Assembly (NCBI RefSeq): GCF_030412785.1
Contig: NZ_CP125296.1
Coordinates: 744,001-808,000 of the forward strand
DNA length: 64,000 nucleotides
Direction of reading: 5' to 3'
Origin: Paraburkholderia sabiae
GTDB taxonomy: Bacteria > Pseudomonadota > Gammaproteobacteria > Burkholderiales > Burkholderiaceae
Below, piece after piece: positions 36,003-45,449 of this stretch (within the stretch, counting starts at the first letter, position 1; each line of letters opens with the position of its first letter). Position numbers and translations under genes: made by a program. The notes under the pieces are model-generated. The model saw only the letters and a list, made by a program, of their open reading frames with translations. It made no database searches and was not told where the DNA came from.

Positions 36003-37201
36003 GGCTTTGTCCCGTTGATCTCGGCAAGAAGTTCGTCGTTGTGCTCGCCGAGCAGCGGCGGATGGCGCCGCACCTGTTGCGGCGTGCCGAGCAGCTTGAC
36101 GGGAAAACCGATGTTCTTCACCTTGCCTTCGATGGGGTGATCGATCTCCATGCACATGCCGCGCTGCTGCGCGTGCTCGCTGCCGAATGCCTCGGGATAC
36201 GAGAGGATCGGTCCGGCGGGAATGCCTGCCGCGAGCATCGTGTCGATCCAGTCCTCGCAATCGCGTTTCGCAAACGACTGCTCCAGCGTTTCGATCAGCG
36301 CCTCACGGTTTTTCAGGCGCAGCGAGACGGTTTCATAATCGGCGTGCTTCAGCAGATCGGGACGCTCGATGAGTTCGCACAGCTTCGTCCACAGCTTCTG
36401 GTTGGTCGCGCCCATCACGAAGTAGCCGTCGCGCGCTTTCACGGCCTGATAGGGCGCGCTCATCTTGTTGCTGGTGCCGAGCGGCGTCGGCGGCACGCCC
36501 GTGCCCCAGTAATCGGACATGTCCCAGATCGAGAACGCCATCGCCGAATCGAACAGCGACGCGTCGATGTGCTGTCCTTGCCCCGTCGTCTGCGCGCCGA
36601 TATACGCGGACAGCAGCCCGTAGACGGCAAACAGCGCGCAGCCGATATCGGCGACGGGTACACCGGCCTTCACCGGCTTGCCGCCTTTGTAGCCCGTCAC
36701 ACTCATCACGCCCGACATCGCTTGCGCCATCAGGTCGAAGCCGGGACGCGACGCCCACGGCCCGCTCTGTCCGAAGCCGGAAATGCTCGCGTACACGATC
36801 TTCGGATTGATCTTGCGGATGGTCTCGTAGTCGATGCGCAAACGTTGCACAACACCGGGCCGGTAGTTTTCGACGATCACGTCGGCCGTTTTCGCGAGCT
36901 TGTAGAAGAACTCGCGGCCTTCGTCGGTCTTCAGATCGAGCGAAACGGAACGCTTGTTGCGGTTCATGTTCAGGAAGCCCATGCTGTCCGGCCCCTTCAT
37001 CTTGAAGCCCATCGCGCCGCGCGTCTGGTCGCCTTCGAGCGGCTCGACCTTGATCACGTCGGCGCCGAGATCGGCGAGCAGCATGCAGGCGAACGGTCCG
37101 GCCATCACCTGGCTGACATCGAGGACGCGAATGCCTTGCAGCGGCAAGGGGCGCGACTGGGTGTTGCCTGTGTTTTCTGCGGTTTCGTCGGCTTGCGACA
37201 T
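35999..37201 (-). CDS. CaiB/BaiF family CoA-transferase
   Basis: A 400-residue class III CoA-transferase: GIRVLDVSQVMAGPFACMLLADLGADVIKVE at the start with the expected Gly/Ala pattern, NRNKRSVSLDLK, and GFGQSGPWASRPGFDLMAQAMSG with the conserved active-site Asp of the family. It should move CoA onto an imported acid. GGGAG lies upstream of the ATG. First structural gene of the operon with the hydratase and MFS permease; 262 bases separate it from the LysR gene upstream. Confidence 0.92.
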   Translation of the reverse strand: MSQADETAENTGNTQSRPLPLQGIRVLDVSQVMAGPFACMLLADLGADVIKVEPLEGDQTRGAMGFKMKGPDSMGFLNMNRNKRSVSLDLKTDEGREFFYKLAKTADVIVENYRPGVVQRLRIDYETIRKINPKIVYASISGFGQSGPWASRPGFDLMAQAMSGVMSVTGYKGGKPVKAGVPVADIGCALFAVYGLLSAYIGAQTTGQGQHIDASLFDSAMAFSIWDMSDYWGTGVPPTPLGTSNKMSAPYQAVKARDGYFVMGATNQKLWTKLCELIERPDLLKHADYETVSLRLKNREALIETLEQSFAKRDCEDWIDTMLAAGIPAGPILSYPEAFGSEHAQQRGMCMEIDHPIEGKVKNIGFPVKLLGTPQQVRRHPPLLGEHNDELLAEINGTKP

Positions 37202-37463
37202 AGCGGTGTCTCCCGAAAGGTAAGGGCGTGCGATCGCAACGGCGACCGGCCGGTTATATGAATGGCGAGAGGAGAAGGCGGACGCAGCGCGAACGCTGCG
37301 CGGGCTCAATGCGAGTGCATTAGCCGCGCGTCGAAAGAAGGATGGTTGTCATGCCGTCTCCATGTCGTTGTTGTATGCACAACTCTCACCTACCCGGGAG
37401 ACCGCGGCAAGGACGTAACAGTCATGGCTGGATTCGCAATTCGCGAAAGGGCACGTCAGCGGC

Positions 37464-38354
37464 TCACTGCGGCGCGTTCGTCAGCGCCGTCACGACGTTT
37501 TGCAGTGTCTGCGCCTGCGCATGCCCTTCGGCGCACGACAGCACATAGCTGCGCTCGTGCCAGTCGCCTTGCAGTTCGGCGCAGGCGAGTCTGTCATCGG
37601 GGCCGAAGCTGCTCAGCACGTCGGGCGGCATCAGACCGACGCCGAGCCCATGCCGCACGAAGGCGAGCATCGTGTCGAAGCCGTTGACGGAGAAGTCGTT
37701 GGTGAACTGCCGGCCGCGGCTGCGATACGCGCGCTGCACGGCAGAGAGGATCGCCGAGCCCTTGCCGAGACTGACTAGCGGCATGTCGAGCAGATCGTCG
37801 ATCGAGACGGGCGCGCCGGCAAAACTGAAGTGCGCCGGGCTGTAGACCAGCACGAGACGGTCCTGCCGATACGGCAACTGCGCGAGGTCGAGAAAGCCGC
37901 TCTTTTTCTCGTAGATGCCGATATCGATCACCTTGTCGCGCAGCATCTGCTGGATGATCTTGCTGTTCTCTTCGACGATCTTCAGCGAAATGCCCGGATA
38001 CTGCCGCTGGATGCCCGCGATATCGCGCGCGAGAAACTCGATCACGACAGCCTTCGGCGCGCCGATGATGATGCGGCCTTCGAGTCCCTGAACGAGCGCC
38101 TGCGCGTCGCCTGCCAGCCGGTCGACGAGCGTGTCGATCTGGCGGATATAGCGCAGCAGCTTGTCGCCCGATTCGGTGACTTCGACGCCATGCGGCACGC
38201 GCCGGAACAGCTTCGCGCCGAGTTGCTCCTCGAGGTCCGACACGCGGCGCGAGGCGGCGGCCACGGCGAGCCCGAGCTTGTCGGCGGCGCGGGAAATACT
38301 GCCTTCATCGACGATGGCGAGCACCAGCCGGACAGTGGTCGTATCGAGTCTCAC
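37464..38354 (-). CDS. LysR-family transcriptional regulator
   Basis: A ~296-residue LysR protein: winged helix (LVLAIVDEGSISRAADKLGLAVAAASRRVSDLEEQLGAKLF) and a type-2 periplasmic-binding effector domain. The start is unsure: a GTG at 38354 has GGAG about eleven bases upstream; a TTG at 38372 would add six residues. It lies directly upstream of the CoA-transferase operon on the same strand and probably controls it. Confidence 0.88.
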   Translation of the reverse strand: MRLDTTTVRLVLAIVDEGSISRAADKLGLAVAAASRRVSDLEEQLGAKLFRRVPHGVEVTESGDKLLRYIRQIDTLVDRLAGDAQALVQGLEGRIIIGAPKAVVIEFLARDIAGIQRQYPGISLKIVEENSKIIQQMLRDKVIDIGIYEKKSGFLDLAQLPYRQDRLVLVYSPAHFSFAGAPVSIDDLLDMPLVSLGKGSAILSAVQRAYRSRGRQFTNDFSVNGFDTMLAFVRHGLGVGLMPPDVLSSFGPDDRLACAELQGDWHERSYVLSCAEGHAQAQTLQNVVTALTNAPQ

Positions 38355-38613
38355 AGTTGTTTCAGTCTCCAAAGTTCTGCGATGCCGGCGTGTTCGGCAG
38401 ATTTTGCATGCGCAACGATCCGCTCGTCAGCACGAACGGACAAAATTGCGGCATTATGCGTGGCTTGGCGGGGAGTCCTCTTCAGTTCGCGCGCAGTTCA
38501 CCTGTAGTTCGCGTTTCACCTGACTCAATCCCTCCATTTTCAGGCCGTTAAACCAAAGAAAAAAGGTTGCCTTCCAATGAGCCGGAAACCAGCGTCCCGA
38601 CTACGGCCGAGCC

Positions 38614-40131
38614 ATGTCTGAGAAAGCCTCTCTTTACGATTCGCTGCTGGCGACGCCTACGCCGGAAAAGGGCGTGATCAGCCCGTCGGTGCGCGCCGCG
38701 CTGATGTCCGCGCTGTTCGACAACGCATGGCCGCTGTTTCTGTCGGGCATGTCGAGCGTGTTCGTGGCGATCGTCGCGTGCTTCCGGCTGCATCAGTCAT
38801 GGACGGCGCTCTGGCTGATCGCCGATATCGCCGTGCTCGCCGCGCGGCTCGGCATCGTCCGCATTTACGTTGCGCGCAGCCGCGTCTGCGCGGTGCATCC
38901 GGCGCCGTGGGCGACGCGTTATGCGCCCGTGAGCCTCGTGGCGTGTCTGCTGCTCGGGCTCGGCACGGCGGCCTGTTTTCTGTCGCCGGACAAGGAACTC
39001 GCGACGCTCGCGATCATGGTCGCGGCGGGCATACTCGGCGGCATCGCGTCGCGCAACGCGGCGCTGCCGCGGCTCGCGATCGCACAGATTTTCCTCGGCA
39101 CGGTGCCCATCGGCATCGGCGCGCTGATCGCGCCGCAAAGCGGCGCATGGATTCTCGTGCCGCCGCTCATCGCGTACAACGCCGCGATGGTCTCGGTCGT
39201 GCAACGCCACTACAAAGGGCTCGTCGCGCTGATGACGGCCGAGCAGCGCCACGCCGAACTCGCCGCGCGCTTCGACGCGGCGCTCGCCTACATGCCGCAC
39301 GGTTTGTGCACGGTCGACGGAACGGGCAACGTCGTGATCGCGAATCGCCGCACGGCGGAACTGTTCGGCGCGACCGTCGAGATGCTGAAACTGAATGTGC
39401 CGCTGCCGGAATTCATCGGCCATGTGGGTATCGCGCAGTTCGGCGAGACGCTGCATAAACGGCTCGTCGAACAGTGCAACGCGTGGCTCCACGACGAGCG
39501 CACGCCGATGGATCTCGAACTGCAGGACGGCCGCCAGCTCGAACTGACGCGTAATCCCGTGCCCGACGGCAGCGCCGTCATCATCATCGAGGACGTCACG
39601 CAGCGTCGGCAGACGGAGGCGAAGATCCTGCATCTCGCGAGTCACGATTCGCTGACGGGCCTGCCGAACCGCCGCGAACTGCGCGACCGCCTCGAACAGA
39701 TTCTGAGGGTGAGTGCGCGCGATCAGGGCGGAGCGTGCGCGATGATGTATCTGGATCTCGACGGCTTCAAGCAGGTCAACGACCGGCTCGGCCATTGCGC
39801 GGGCGACGAGGTGCTGGAGACGGTCGCCGCGCGGCTCTCGCGCGTGCTGCGTCCGGGCGAACTGGTCGCGCGGCTGGGCGGCGACGAGTTCGCGATCATC
39901 GCCGATCACACCACGTTGCCGTCCGTCGTCGCGCTCGCGCAGCGCGTGATTCGCGACATCGCGCTGCCGTATCACCTGTCGACGGGCGAGGCGGTGAGCA
40001 TCGGCACGAGCGTCGGCATTGCGCTCGCAGCGAACGACGATTCCGTCGACGGCCTGATCCGGCGCGCGGATCAGGCGTTGTACAGCGCGAAGCAGGCGGG
40101 AAGGGGCACGTATCGCGTGTCGAACGCGTAG
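38614..40131 (+). CDS. Membrane-bound diguanylate cyclase (PAS-GGDEF)
   Basis: The 505-residue protein has six hydrophobic segments in residues ~35-195, a PAS-like domain (FDAALAYMPHGLCTVDGTGNVVIANRRTAELFG), and a C-terminal GGDEF domain with DSLTGLPNRR and an intact GGDEF signature near residue 425. It should make cyclic di-GMP. No clear RxxD inhibitory site was noticed. Single gene. Confidence 0.92.
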   Translation: MSEKASLYDSLLATPTPEKGVISPSVRAALMSALFDNAWPLFLSGMSSVFVAIVACFRLHQSWTALWLIADIAVLAARLGIVRIYVARSRVCAVHPAPWATRYAPVSLVACLLLGLGTAACFLSPDKELATLAIMVAAGILGGIASRNAALPRLAIAQIFLGTVPIGIGALIAPQSGAWILVPPLIAYNAAMVSVVQRHYKGLVALMTAEQRHAELAARFDAALAYMPHGLCTVDGTGNVVIANRRTAELFGATVEMLKLNVPLPEFIGHVGIAQFGETLHKRLVEQCNAWLHDERTPMDLELQDGRQLELTRNPVPDGSAVIIIEDVTQRRQTEAKILHLASHDSLTGLPNRRELRDRLEQILRVSARDQGGACAMMYLDLDGFKQVNDRLGHCAGDEVLETVAARLSRVLRPGELVARLGGDEFAIIADHTTLPSVVALAQRVIRDIALPYHLSTGEAVSIGTSVGIALAANDDSVDGLIRRADQALYSAKQAGRGTYRVSNA

Positions 40132-40169
40132 CCGATTTCAGGCGGCTATCGCCTGTTTCGACGCAGCCG

Positions 40170-40523
40170 TTACGCGAGCGCGACGACGGCGATCTCGACC
40201 AGCAGTTCCGGCGCGGCGAGCTTCGCCTCGACCGTTGCGCGGGTCGGCGCGCAGCCGGGCGCAACCCATGCGTCCCACACGCTGTTCATGCCCGCGAAAT
40301 CGCGCTCGATATTCGCGAGCCACACTTGCGCCGACACGAGGCGCGTCCTGTCGATACCCGCCTTCTCCAGAAAGCCGTCGATCTTCGCGAGCACGCTCGC
40401 CGTCTGCGTTTTCACATCGGGCGCGTGATCGTTCGAAGTCTGCCCGCCGATGAACACGAGTCCCGCTGCCTTGACGACACGGCTCATGCGCTGGTTCGTT
40501 TCGATTCTGACGATATCGGACAT
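40170..40523 (-). CDS. RidA-family protein, end of amine-oxidation operon
   Basis: A 117-residue Rid protein: AAGLVFIGGQTSNDHAPDVKTQTASVLAKIDGFLEKAGIDRTRLV and the closing CAPTRATVEAKLAAPELLVEIAVVA, with the conserved Arg of the imine-binding site in PTRATVEA. RidA enzymes hydrolyse reactive enamines/imines released by flavin oxidases and PLP enzymes. It is the last gene of the transporter-oxidase operon, fitting removal of the imine product. Confidence 0.9.
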   Translation of the reverse strand: MSDIVRIETNQRMSRVVKAAGLVFIGGQTSNDHAPDVKTQTASVLAKIDGFLEKAGIDRTRLVSAQVWLANIERDFAGMNSVWDAWVAPGCAPTRATVEAKLAAPELLVEIAVVALA

Positions 40524-40556
40524 ACGCTGGTTTGCTCCTGTGGGTGAGTGAAGAAA

Positions 40557-41741
40557 TCAATGAGCGACGGCGCTGGCCGCTCGGATCGAGGCAGCTTGCG
40601 GCTCGTCGAAACGGTCGATTGCAAACGCGTCGAGCGGCAATGAAGGCTTGCCGTCGAGCACGAGTTCGGAGACGAGCTTTCCGCATCCCGGTCCGAGCTG
40701 GAAGCCGCTGCCGCAATAGCCGAACGAGTAGACGAGATTCGATGCGCGGCGGCTCGCGGAGATGACGGGCAGCGAGTCGTCGGTGAAGGCTTCGACGCCT
40801 GCCCATGCGCGGTTCACGCCGAGATGCCGCAAATGCGGAAACAGATCGACGACGGTATTGGCGCTGCGCACGAGGCGCGCGAAATCGACTTCGCCATGAC
40901 GCGCCTCCAGATCGGCGATACCGATCAGCTTGCCGCCGATCACCACCGTGCCGTTGTCGAACTGCTTGAACGACAGCGGACGCCCCGTTGCGCCGAGCGT
41001 CGCGCGGCAGAACGGTGCGACGCGATGCGTGACCATCAGCATCAGGCCTTCGGGATGAACGGGCACGCGTTCGCCGACCTGATCCGCGAGTTGGCCCGCC
41101 CACGCGCCCGCCGTGATCACGAGTTTTTCCGCGCTGAAGAGGCCGCGCGGCGTTTGCGCGAACCAGCGCGTCCCGCGCTGTTCGATGCGGCCAACGGGCG
41201 TGCCTTCGAAGAAGCGCGCGCCGTGCCGTTGCGCGGCGAGGCGGAAAGATGTCGTGGTCCTGAACGGCAACGCGTAGCCATCGCGCTCGACCCAGATGCC
41301 GCCCGTCACATGCGGCGCGAGCGCAGGTTCGAGTTCGAGCACGCTCGCACGGTCGATCAGTTTTTCATGCGTGAAACCATGCGATTCGAGCAGCGCGACG
41401 CGCGCGCGGCACTCGTCGAGTTCGGCGTCCGTTTCGGCGATCTTCAACTGGCCGGACGGCACGAAGCCGCCGTCGTCGCCGATCGTGTCGTGCAACGTGT
41501 GCCAGATTTCGCGCGACATCAGCGCGAGCGGGATTTCGGGCACCGGCCGGCCGAGCGTTCGCACACCGCCCGCGTTGACGCCCGACGAGTGCCGCCCGAC
41601 ATAATCGGCTTCGAGCACGATCACGTTCGCGCCGCGCCGCGCCATGTGGAACGCGCTGCTCGAACCGTGCAGGCCGCCGCCGATCACGAGCACATCGGCC
41701 TCGCGCACGTCGCCGGAATGGGACAGGGCGGCGTCATTCAC
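40557..41741 (-). CDS. FAD-dependent oxidase (DAO/DadA family), second copy
   Basis: A 394-residue flavoprotein with ADVLVIGGGLHGSSSAFHMARRGANVIVLEAD (FAD dinucleotide fold), RHSSGVNAGGVRTLGR and the closing NLVYSFGYCGSGFQLGPGCGKLVSEL, as in D-amino-acid dehydrogenase/glycine oxidase relatives. Its GTG start overlaps the stop of the FAD/BFD subunit by eight bases. It is one of two such subunits in the operon, which suggests either two substrates or alternative beta subunits. Confidence 0.87.
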   Translation of the reverse strand: MNDAALSHSGDVREADVLVIGGGLHGSSSAFHMARRGANVIVLEADYVGRHSSGVNAGGVRTLGRPVPEIPLALMSREIWHTLHDTIGDDGGFVPSGQLKIAETDAELDECRARVALLESHGFTHEKLIDRASVLELEPALAPHVTGGIWVERDGYALPFRTTTSFRLAAQRHGARFFEGTPVGRIEQRGTRWFAQTPRGLFSAEKLVITAGAWAGQLADQVGERVPVHPEGLMLMVTHRVAPFCRATLGATGRPLSFKQFDNGTVVIGGKLIGIADLEARHGEVDFARLVRSANTVVDLFPHLRHLGVNRAWAGVEAFTDDSLPVISASRRASNLVYSFGYCGSGFQLGPGCGKLVSELVLDGKPSLPLDAFAIDRFDEPQAASIRAASAVAH

Positions 41742-43173
41742 CGGCGAGTTCTCCGAGCGTGAGCGGCTTGATAGGCGGACGAATGCGGTAATAGCCGACT
41801 TCGCCCGGCGACACCTTGCGGGCATCCGCGATGATTTCGGTGACGGTCAGGCCGCACATGCGTCCCTGGCACGGGCCCATGCCGCAGCGTCCAAACGACT
41901 TCGCCTGGTTCGGTCCCATGCAGCCCAGTTCGACGAAGCCGCGCACGTCGCCCGCCGTCACTTCTTCGCAACGGCACACGACCACGTCGTTGGACGGAAT
42001 GCGGTTCGCGTCGCGCGGACGGTACAGGCTGTCGAGAAACGGACGGATGCGCAGCACGTCGGCGAGCGCGCGGCGATGCGGCGCGGCTTCGCGTTCGAGC
42101 GCCGCCGCATCGATCGCGCCGAGCTGACATGCGACCTGCAGCGCGCTCAGCGCGCCCTGTTCGGCCGCCGCCTGCGCGCCGCCGATGCCGCCGCCGTCGC
42201 CCGCCACGAAAATGCCCGGCACGTCGAGTTCGCCCCAGGCGTCCGTGGTCGGCGCGAAGCACAACTGCGCTGCGTCCCAGTGGTGCTGCGCGCGCAGCGA
42301 CAGCGTGAACTGCGTGTTCGGCACGACGCCCTGATGCAGCAGGATCACGTTCGCTTCGACCCGATGCGCGCGGCCTTGCGTCGTGAAGCGCAGCGCGGCG
42401 GCGCGCTCGGTGCCGTCGGTGCCCTCACTGTCGCGCTTCGACTCGATCTGCAGATCGTCGGCGGCTTCGTAGATGGGCACGCCAGCGGCGCGCAGCGTGC
42501 GGATCAGCTGCAGGCCTTTGCTCAGGAACGGCCACGCGCGCAGTGCGGACAGCAGATGCTTCTTCGCGCGCCAGCGGTCCTCGTGGCGCGTCGTATCGAC
42601 GAGCGCGCGGATCGGCACGCCTGCGCGCACGTATTGCCAGCCGAGCAGATACAGCAGCGGGCCGCAGCCCGCCAGCACGGGCGCTTCGGCGGGTACTTCG
42701 CCTGCGCTTTTCAGCAGGATTTGCGCGGCGCCCGCCGTCAGCACGCCGGGCAGCGTCCAGCCGGGAATCGGGAACGGCCGTTCGAGCGCACCCGTCGCGA
42801 GAATCACGCGCCGTGCGTCGAAGCTGCCGACCTTGCCGTCTTTCAGGTAATGCACGGAACGCTCGCGCGTGACCTGCCACACGGACGCATGCGCGACGTG
42901 GCGCGCGCCGGAACGGGCGAACGCCTCCGCGATGGCCGAACCCGCCGCGTAGTCGGGACCGAGAATCTCCTTGCGGCGCGCATCGGCATGACCGATTGCG
43001 CGATAGATCTGCCCGCCGACGGCATCCTGTTCGTCGAGCAGCACGACGGACAGGCCCGCACGCGCTGCGAGCGTCGCCGCGCTCATGCCGGCGGGACCGG
43101 CGCCTACGACGACGACATCGACGGCTTCGGCGGCAAATACGGCTGCGAGCGTTGCATCGTGTTCAGCGGCCAT
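41734..43173 (-). CDS. FAD/NAD(P) oxidoreductase with BFD-like [2Fe-2S] tail
   Basis: The 479-residue protein has a GxGxxG FAD site (VVVVGAGPAGMSAATLAARAG), a second nucleotide-binding site, VAGDGGGIGGAQAAAEQG, and a C-terminal BFD-like cluster domain with CRCEEVTAGDVRGF, then CGMGPCQGRMC. It matches the alpha subunits of heterotrimeric opine, nopaline or hydroxyproline dehydrogenases and HcnB. The start at 43173 has GGAGG six bases upstream; the ATG at 43179 is too close to it. Confidence 0.88.
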   Translation of the reverse strand: MAAEHDATLAAVFAAEAVDVVVVGAGPAGMSAATLAARAGLSVVLLDEQDAVGGQIYRAIGHADARRKEILGPDYAAGSAIAEAFARSGARHVAHASVWQVTRERSVHYLKDGKVGSFDARRVILATGALERPFPIPGWTLPGVLTAGAAQILLKSAGEVPAEAPVLAGCGPLLYLLGWQYVRAGVPIRALVDTTRHEDRWRAKKHLLSALRAWPFLSKGLQLIRTLRAAGVPIYEAADDLQIESKRDSEGTDGTERAAALRFTTQGRAHRVEANVILLHQGVVPNTQFTLSLRAQHHWDAAQLCFAPTTDAWGELDVPGIFVAGDGGGIGGAQAAAEQGALSALQVACQLGAIDAAALEREAAPHRRALADVLRIRPFLDSLYRPRDANRIPSNDVVVCRCEEVTAGDVRGFVELGCMGPNQAKSFGRCGMGPCQGRMCGLTVTEIIADARKVSPGEVGYYRIRPPIKPLTLGELAGE

Positions 43174-43504
43174 GAGCATCCTCCAGCGAGACTTCGGACG
43201 GCGGCAGATCGCGCGCGCCTTCCTGCGAACGGATACGCATGCCGTTGCGTACGGTCACCATGCAGCTTTGCCGGCTCGGCACGCCGTCGATCTCGACGAG
43301 GCACTCGAAGCACGCGCCCATCATGCAGAACGGCGCGCGCGGCGCGCCCGAAACGGGCGTCGCGCGAAACCGCGCAATGCCCGCGACCAGCAGCGCCGCG
43401 GCTACCGAGCGTCCGCCCGGCACACGCAGCGGCTGATCGTTGAACCAGATGTCGACGGGCGCATCGGCGCCGGGCAGGGCCTTGAATAGCGGTGTGGAAG
43501 TCAT
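43163..43504 (-). CDS. Small (2Fe-2S)-binding subunit
   Basis: A 113-residue ferredoxin-like protein with the plant-type cluster motif FCMMGACFECLV...SC (four cysteines). It corresponds to the gamma subunit (HcnA/OoxX-like) of heterotrimeric FAD dehydrogenases. It overlaps the alpha-subunit start by 11 bases and follows the DAO-family subunit by seven bases. Electron transfer is inferred from family. Confidence 0.88.
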   Translation of the reverse strand: MTSTPLFKALPGADAPVDIWFNDQPLRVPGGRSVAAALLVAGIARFRATPVSGAPRAPFCMMGACFECLVEIDGVPSRQSCMVTVRNGMRIRSQEGARDLPPSEVSLEDAHGR

Positions 43505-43511
43505 GGCGGAA

Positions 43512-44648
43512 TCAGTGAGCGGGAATGAGAGCGGGGGATTCGAGGAAGCGGTTGCCCGAAAACGCGGGAATCTCGTCGGGCATCGCGCCGCCGGCGATCC
43601 ACGGCGCGACGCGCAGCGCATGCGCCGCGGCGAGCGTCACGCCGCTGTGGCAGGTGACGACGAACGCGCCCGGATGACGCGCGGATTCGTCGTAGACGGG
43701 AAAGCCGTCCGGGCTATAGACGCGCAGCGCGGCCCACGTGCGCACCAGCCGCACGTTCTTCAGCAGCGGGAATGCACGCACGCCGCGTCGCGCGATATCG
43801 GACAGCACGGGCGTGGTCGTGAAGTCGTTGAAGCCGACTTCTTCCATCGAATCGCCGAATTGCACGGTGCCTTCGTCGGTTTGCCGGACGTTCAGCGTCG
43901 GGTAGTGCAGGAACGGCGCAACGCGCTCGCTGATCAGCACCTGGCCGCGATTCGGCGCGACGGGCGCATGCAGTCCGACCTGCGGTGCGAGCACGCGATT
44001 GCCGAGTCCCGCCGCGAGCACCACGCGCGCCGCGCGATACGTGCCGCGCTTGCCCTGCACCGCGAAGCCGCCGCTTTCGGGCGTGATGTGCAGCGCTTCT
44101 TCGCCGCCGATCAGCTTCACGCCGCGTCCCTGCATGCCTGCATGCAGCGCGCGCAGCAGCTTGAGCGGATTGACGTGGCCGTCCATCGGCGTGTAGCTCG
44201 CGCCGATCACGTCCGGCCCGATCGCGGGCAGGCGTTCGCGCACTTCGCGTGCGTCGAGCAACTGGTACGGGTAGTCGCCGAGTTCGCGTTGCAGCGTGCC
44301 GAGCCGCTTCGCGCGTTCGGCGAGGTCGTCGTCGGAAAAGCAGAAGTGAAAGCCGCCCGGCTGACGCAGCGCGACGTCGATGCCCGTTTCGGCGAGCAGC
44401 GCATCGGCCAGCGACGGCCAGCGCGCGGCCGAGCTGCGCGACCAGCGTGCATACGGCGAGAGTCCGTAGCCTTTGCCCTGAATCCACACGAGCCCGAAAT
44501 TGCCGCGCGACGCGCGCAGCGCGCCGTCGTCCTGATCGAGCACGGTCACGCGCGCGCCTTCGCGCGCGAGGCCCCAGGCGACGGCGGAACCGACCAGCCC
44601 GCCGCCCAGCACGAGCACGTCGGGGTTCGCGGATGAGTTGCGGGTCAT
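43512..44648 (-). CDS. FAD-dependent oxidase (DAO family), first copy
   Basis: A 378-residue flavoprotein with DVLVLGGGLVGSAVAWGLAREGARVTVLDQ and a C-terminal TCHSGVTLAAAHALRVAPWI. It corresponds to the beta (substrate-oxidising) subunit of the heterotrimeric dehydrogenase, next to the 2Fe-2S and FAD-BFD subunits. ATGA overlap with the preceding permease gene. The substrate is unknown; an opine, D-amino acid or proline derivative is likely. Confidence 0.87.
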   Translation of the reverse strand: MTRNSSANPDVLVLGGGLVGSAVAWGLAREGARVTVLDQDDGALRASRGNFGLVWIQGKGYGLSPYARWSRSSAARWPSLADALLAETGIDVALRQPGGFHFCFSDDDLAERAKRLGTLQRELGDYPYQLLDAREVRERLPAIGPDVIGASYTPMDGHVNPLKLLRALHAGMQGRGVKLIGGEEALHITPESGGFAVQGKRGTYRAARVVLAAGLGNRVLAPQVGLHAPVAPNRGQVLISERVAPFLHYPTLNVRQTDEGTVQFGDSMEEVGFNDFTTTPVLSDIARRGVRAFPLLKNVRLVRTWAALRVYSPDGFPVYDESARHPGAFVVTCHSGVTLAAAHALRVAPWIAGGAMPDEIPAFSGNRFLESPALIPAH

Positions 44649-45442
44649 CGAGCTTCTCCGATCAGGATACGGTCCAGTCCGACCATGCGGTCGAGCAGCA
44701 CCATCAGCAGAACCGTGCCGACGATCAGCACCGCCGACACGGAAGCGACGAGGGGATCGATGGTCTGCGCGATCTGGTTGTACATCGCGACGGGCAGCGT
44801 GGTCGTGCCGGGCGTCGCGACGAAAATGGTCATCGTGAGCTCGTCGAAGCTCTGGATGAACGACAGCACCCAGCCGCCCGCGACGCCCGTGCGGATCATC
44901 GGCAGGACGACGCGGCGGAAGGCCGTGAAGCGGCTCGCGCCACAAGAGAGTGCGGCGCGCTCGGCGTCGCGGTCGAGCCCGACAGCCGACGACAGCGCAA
45001 GCCGCAGCGCGTACGGCAACACGACGATCACGTGCGTTGCGACGAGCGCCCAGAACGAGCCGCTCAGATGCAGCAGCGACAGGAAGCGCAGGAACGCGAT
45101 GCCGAGCACGACGGCGGGAATCATCATCGGCGAGAGGAAGAAGCTCATCAGCGCGGCGCGGCCCGTGAAGCGATAACGCGCAATGGCGAGCGCGGCGGGC
45201 ACCGCGAGCACGACGCCGATCGTCGCGGCGGCGAACGCGAGCCGCACCGACAGCCAGAACGCCGAGACGATGTCGTCGTTGTCGAGAATCGCGCGAAACC
45301 AGCGCAGCGACGCGCCGTCGAAGGGCATCGAAATGAAACCCTTGTCGGTGAACGCGACCAGCAGCACGACGACGAGCGGCGCGAGGATGAAGGTGAGGAA
45401 CAGCGCGTTGAACAGCAGGCCCCAGAATCCGTTCTGTTTCAT
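44645..45442 (-). CDS. ABC transporter permease (PotC-like)
   Basis: A 265-residue inner-membrane permease with six helices and the EAA loop DAERAALSCGASRFTAFRRVVLPMI near residue 160. It belongs to the spermidine/putrescine (Fe3+) permease subfamily and pairs with the upstream permease. Confidence 0.9.
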   Translation of the reverse strand: MKQNGFWGLLFNALFLTFILAPLVVVLLVAFTDKGFISMPFDGASLRWFRAILDNDDIVSAFWLSVRLAFAAATIGVVLAVPAALAIARYRFTGRAALMSFFLSPMMIPAVVLGIAFLRFLSLLHLSGSFWALVATHVIVVLPYALRLALSSAVGLDRDAERAALSCGASRFTAFRRVVLPMIRTGVAGGWVLSFIQSFDELTMTIFVATPGTTTLPVAMYNQIAQTIDPLVASVSAVLIVGTVLLMVLLDRMVGLDRILIGEAR

Positions 45443-45449
45443 GACGGCC

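Noticed and set aside
37283..37300. Small hairpin CGCAGCG-cgaa-CGCTGCG after the LysR gene
   Set aside because: Only seven-base arms and no T-run; such dyads are frequent in this GC-rich sequence.
38355..38613. 259-base gap between LysR and diguanylate cyclase genes
   Set aside because: Searched for a small gene or RNA; only weak repeated GTTCGCG words are seen.
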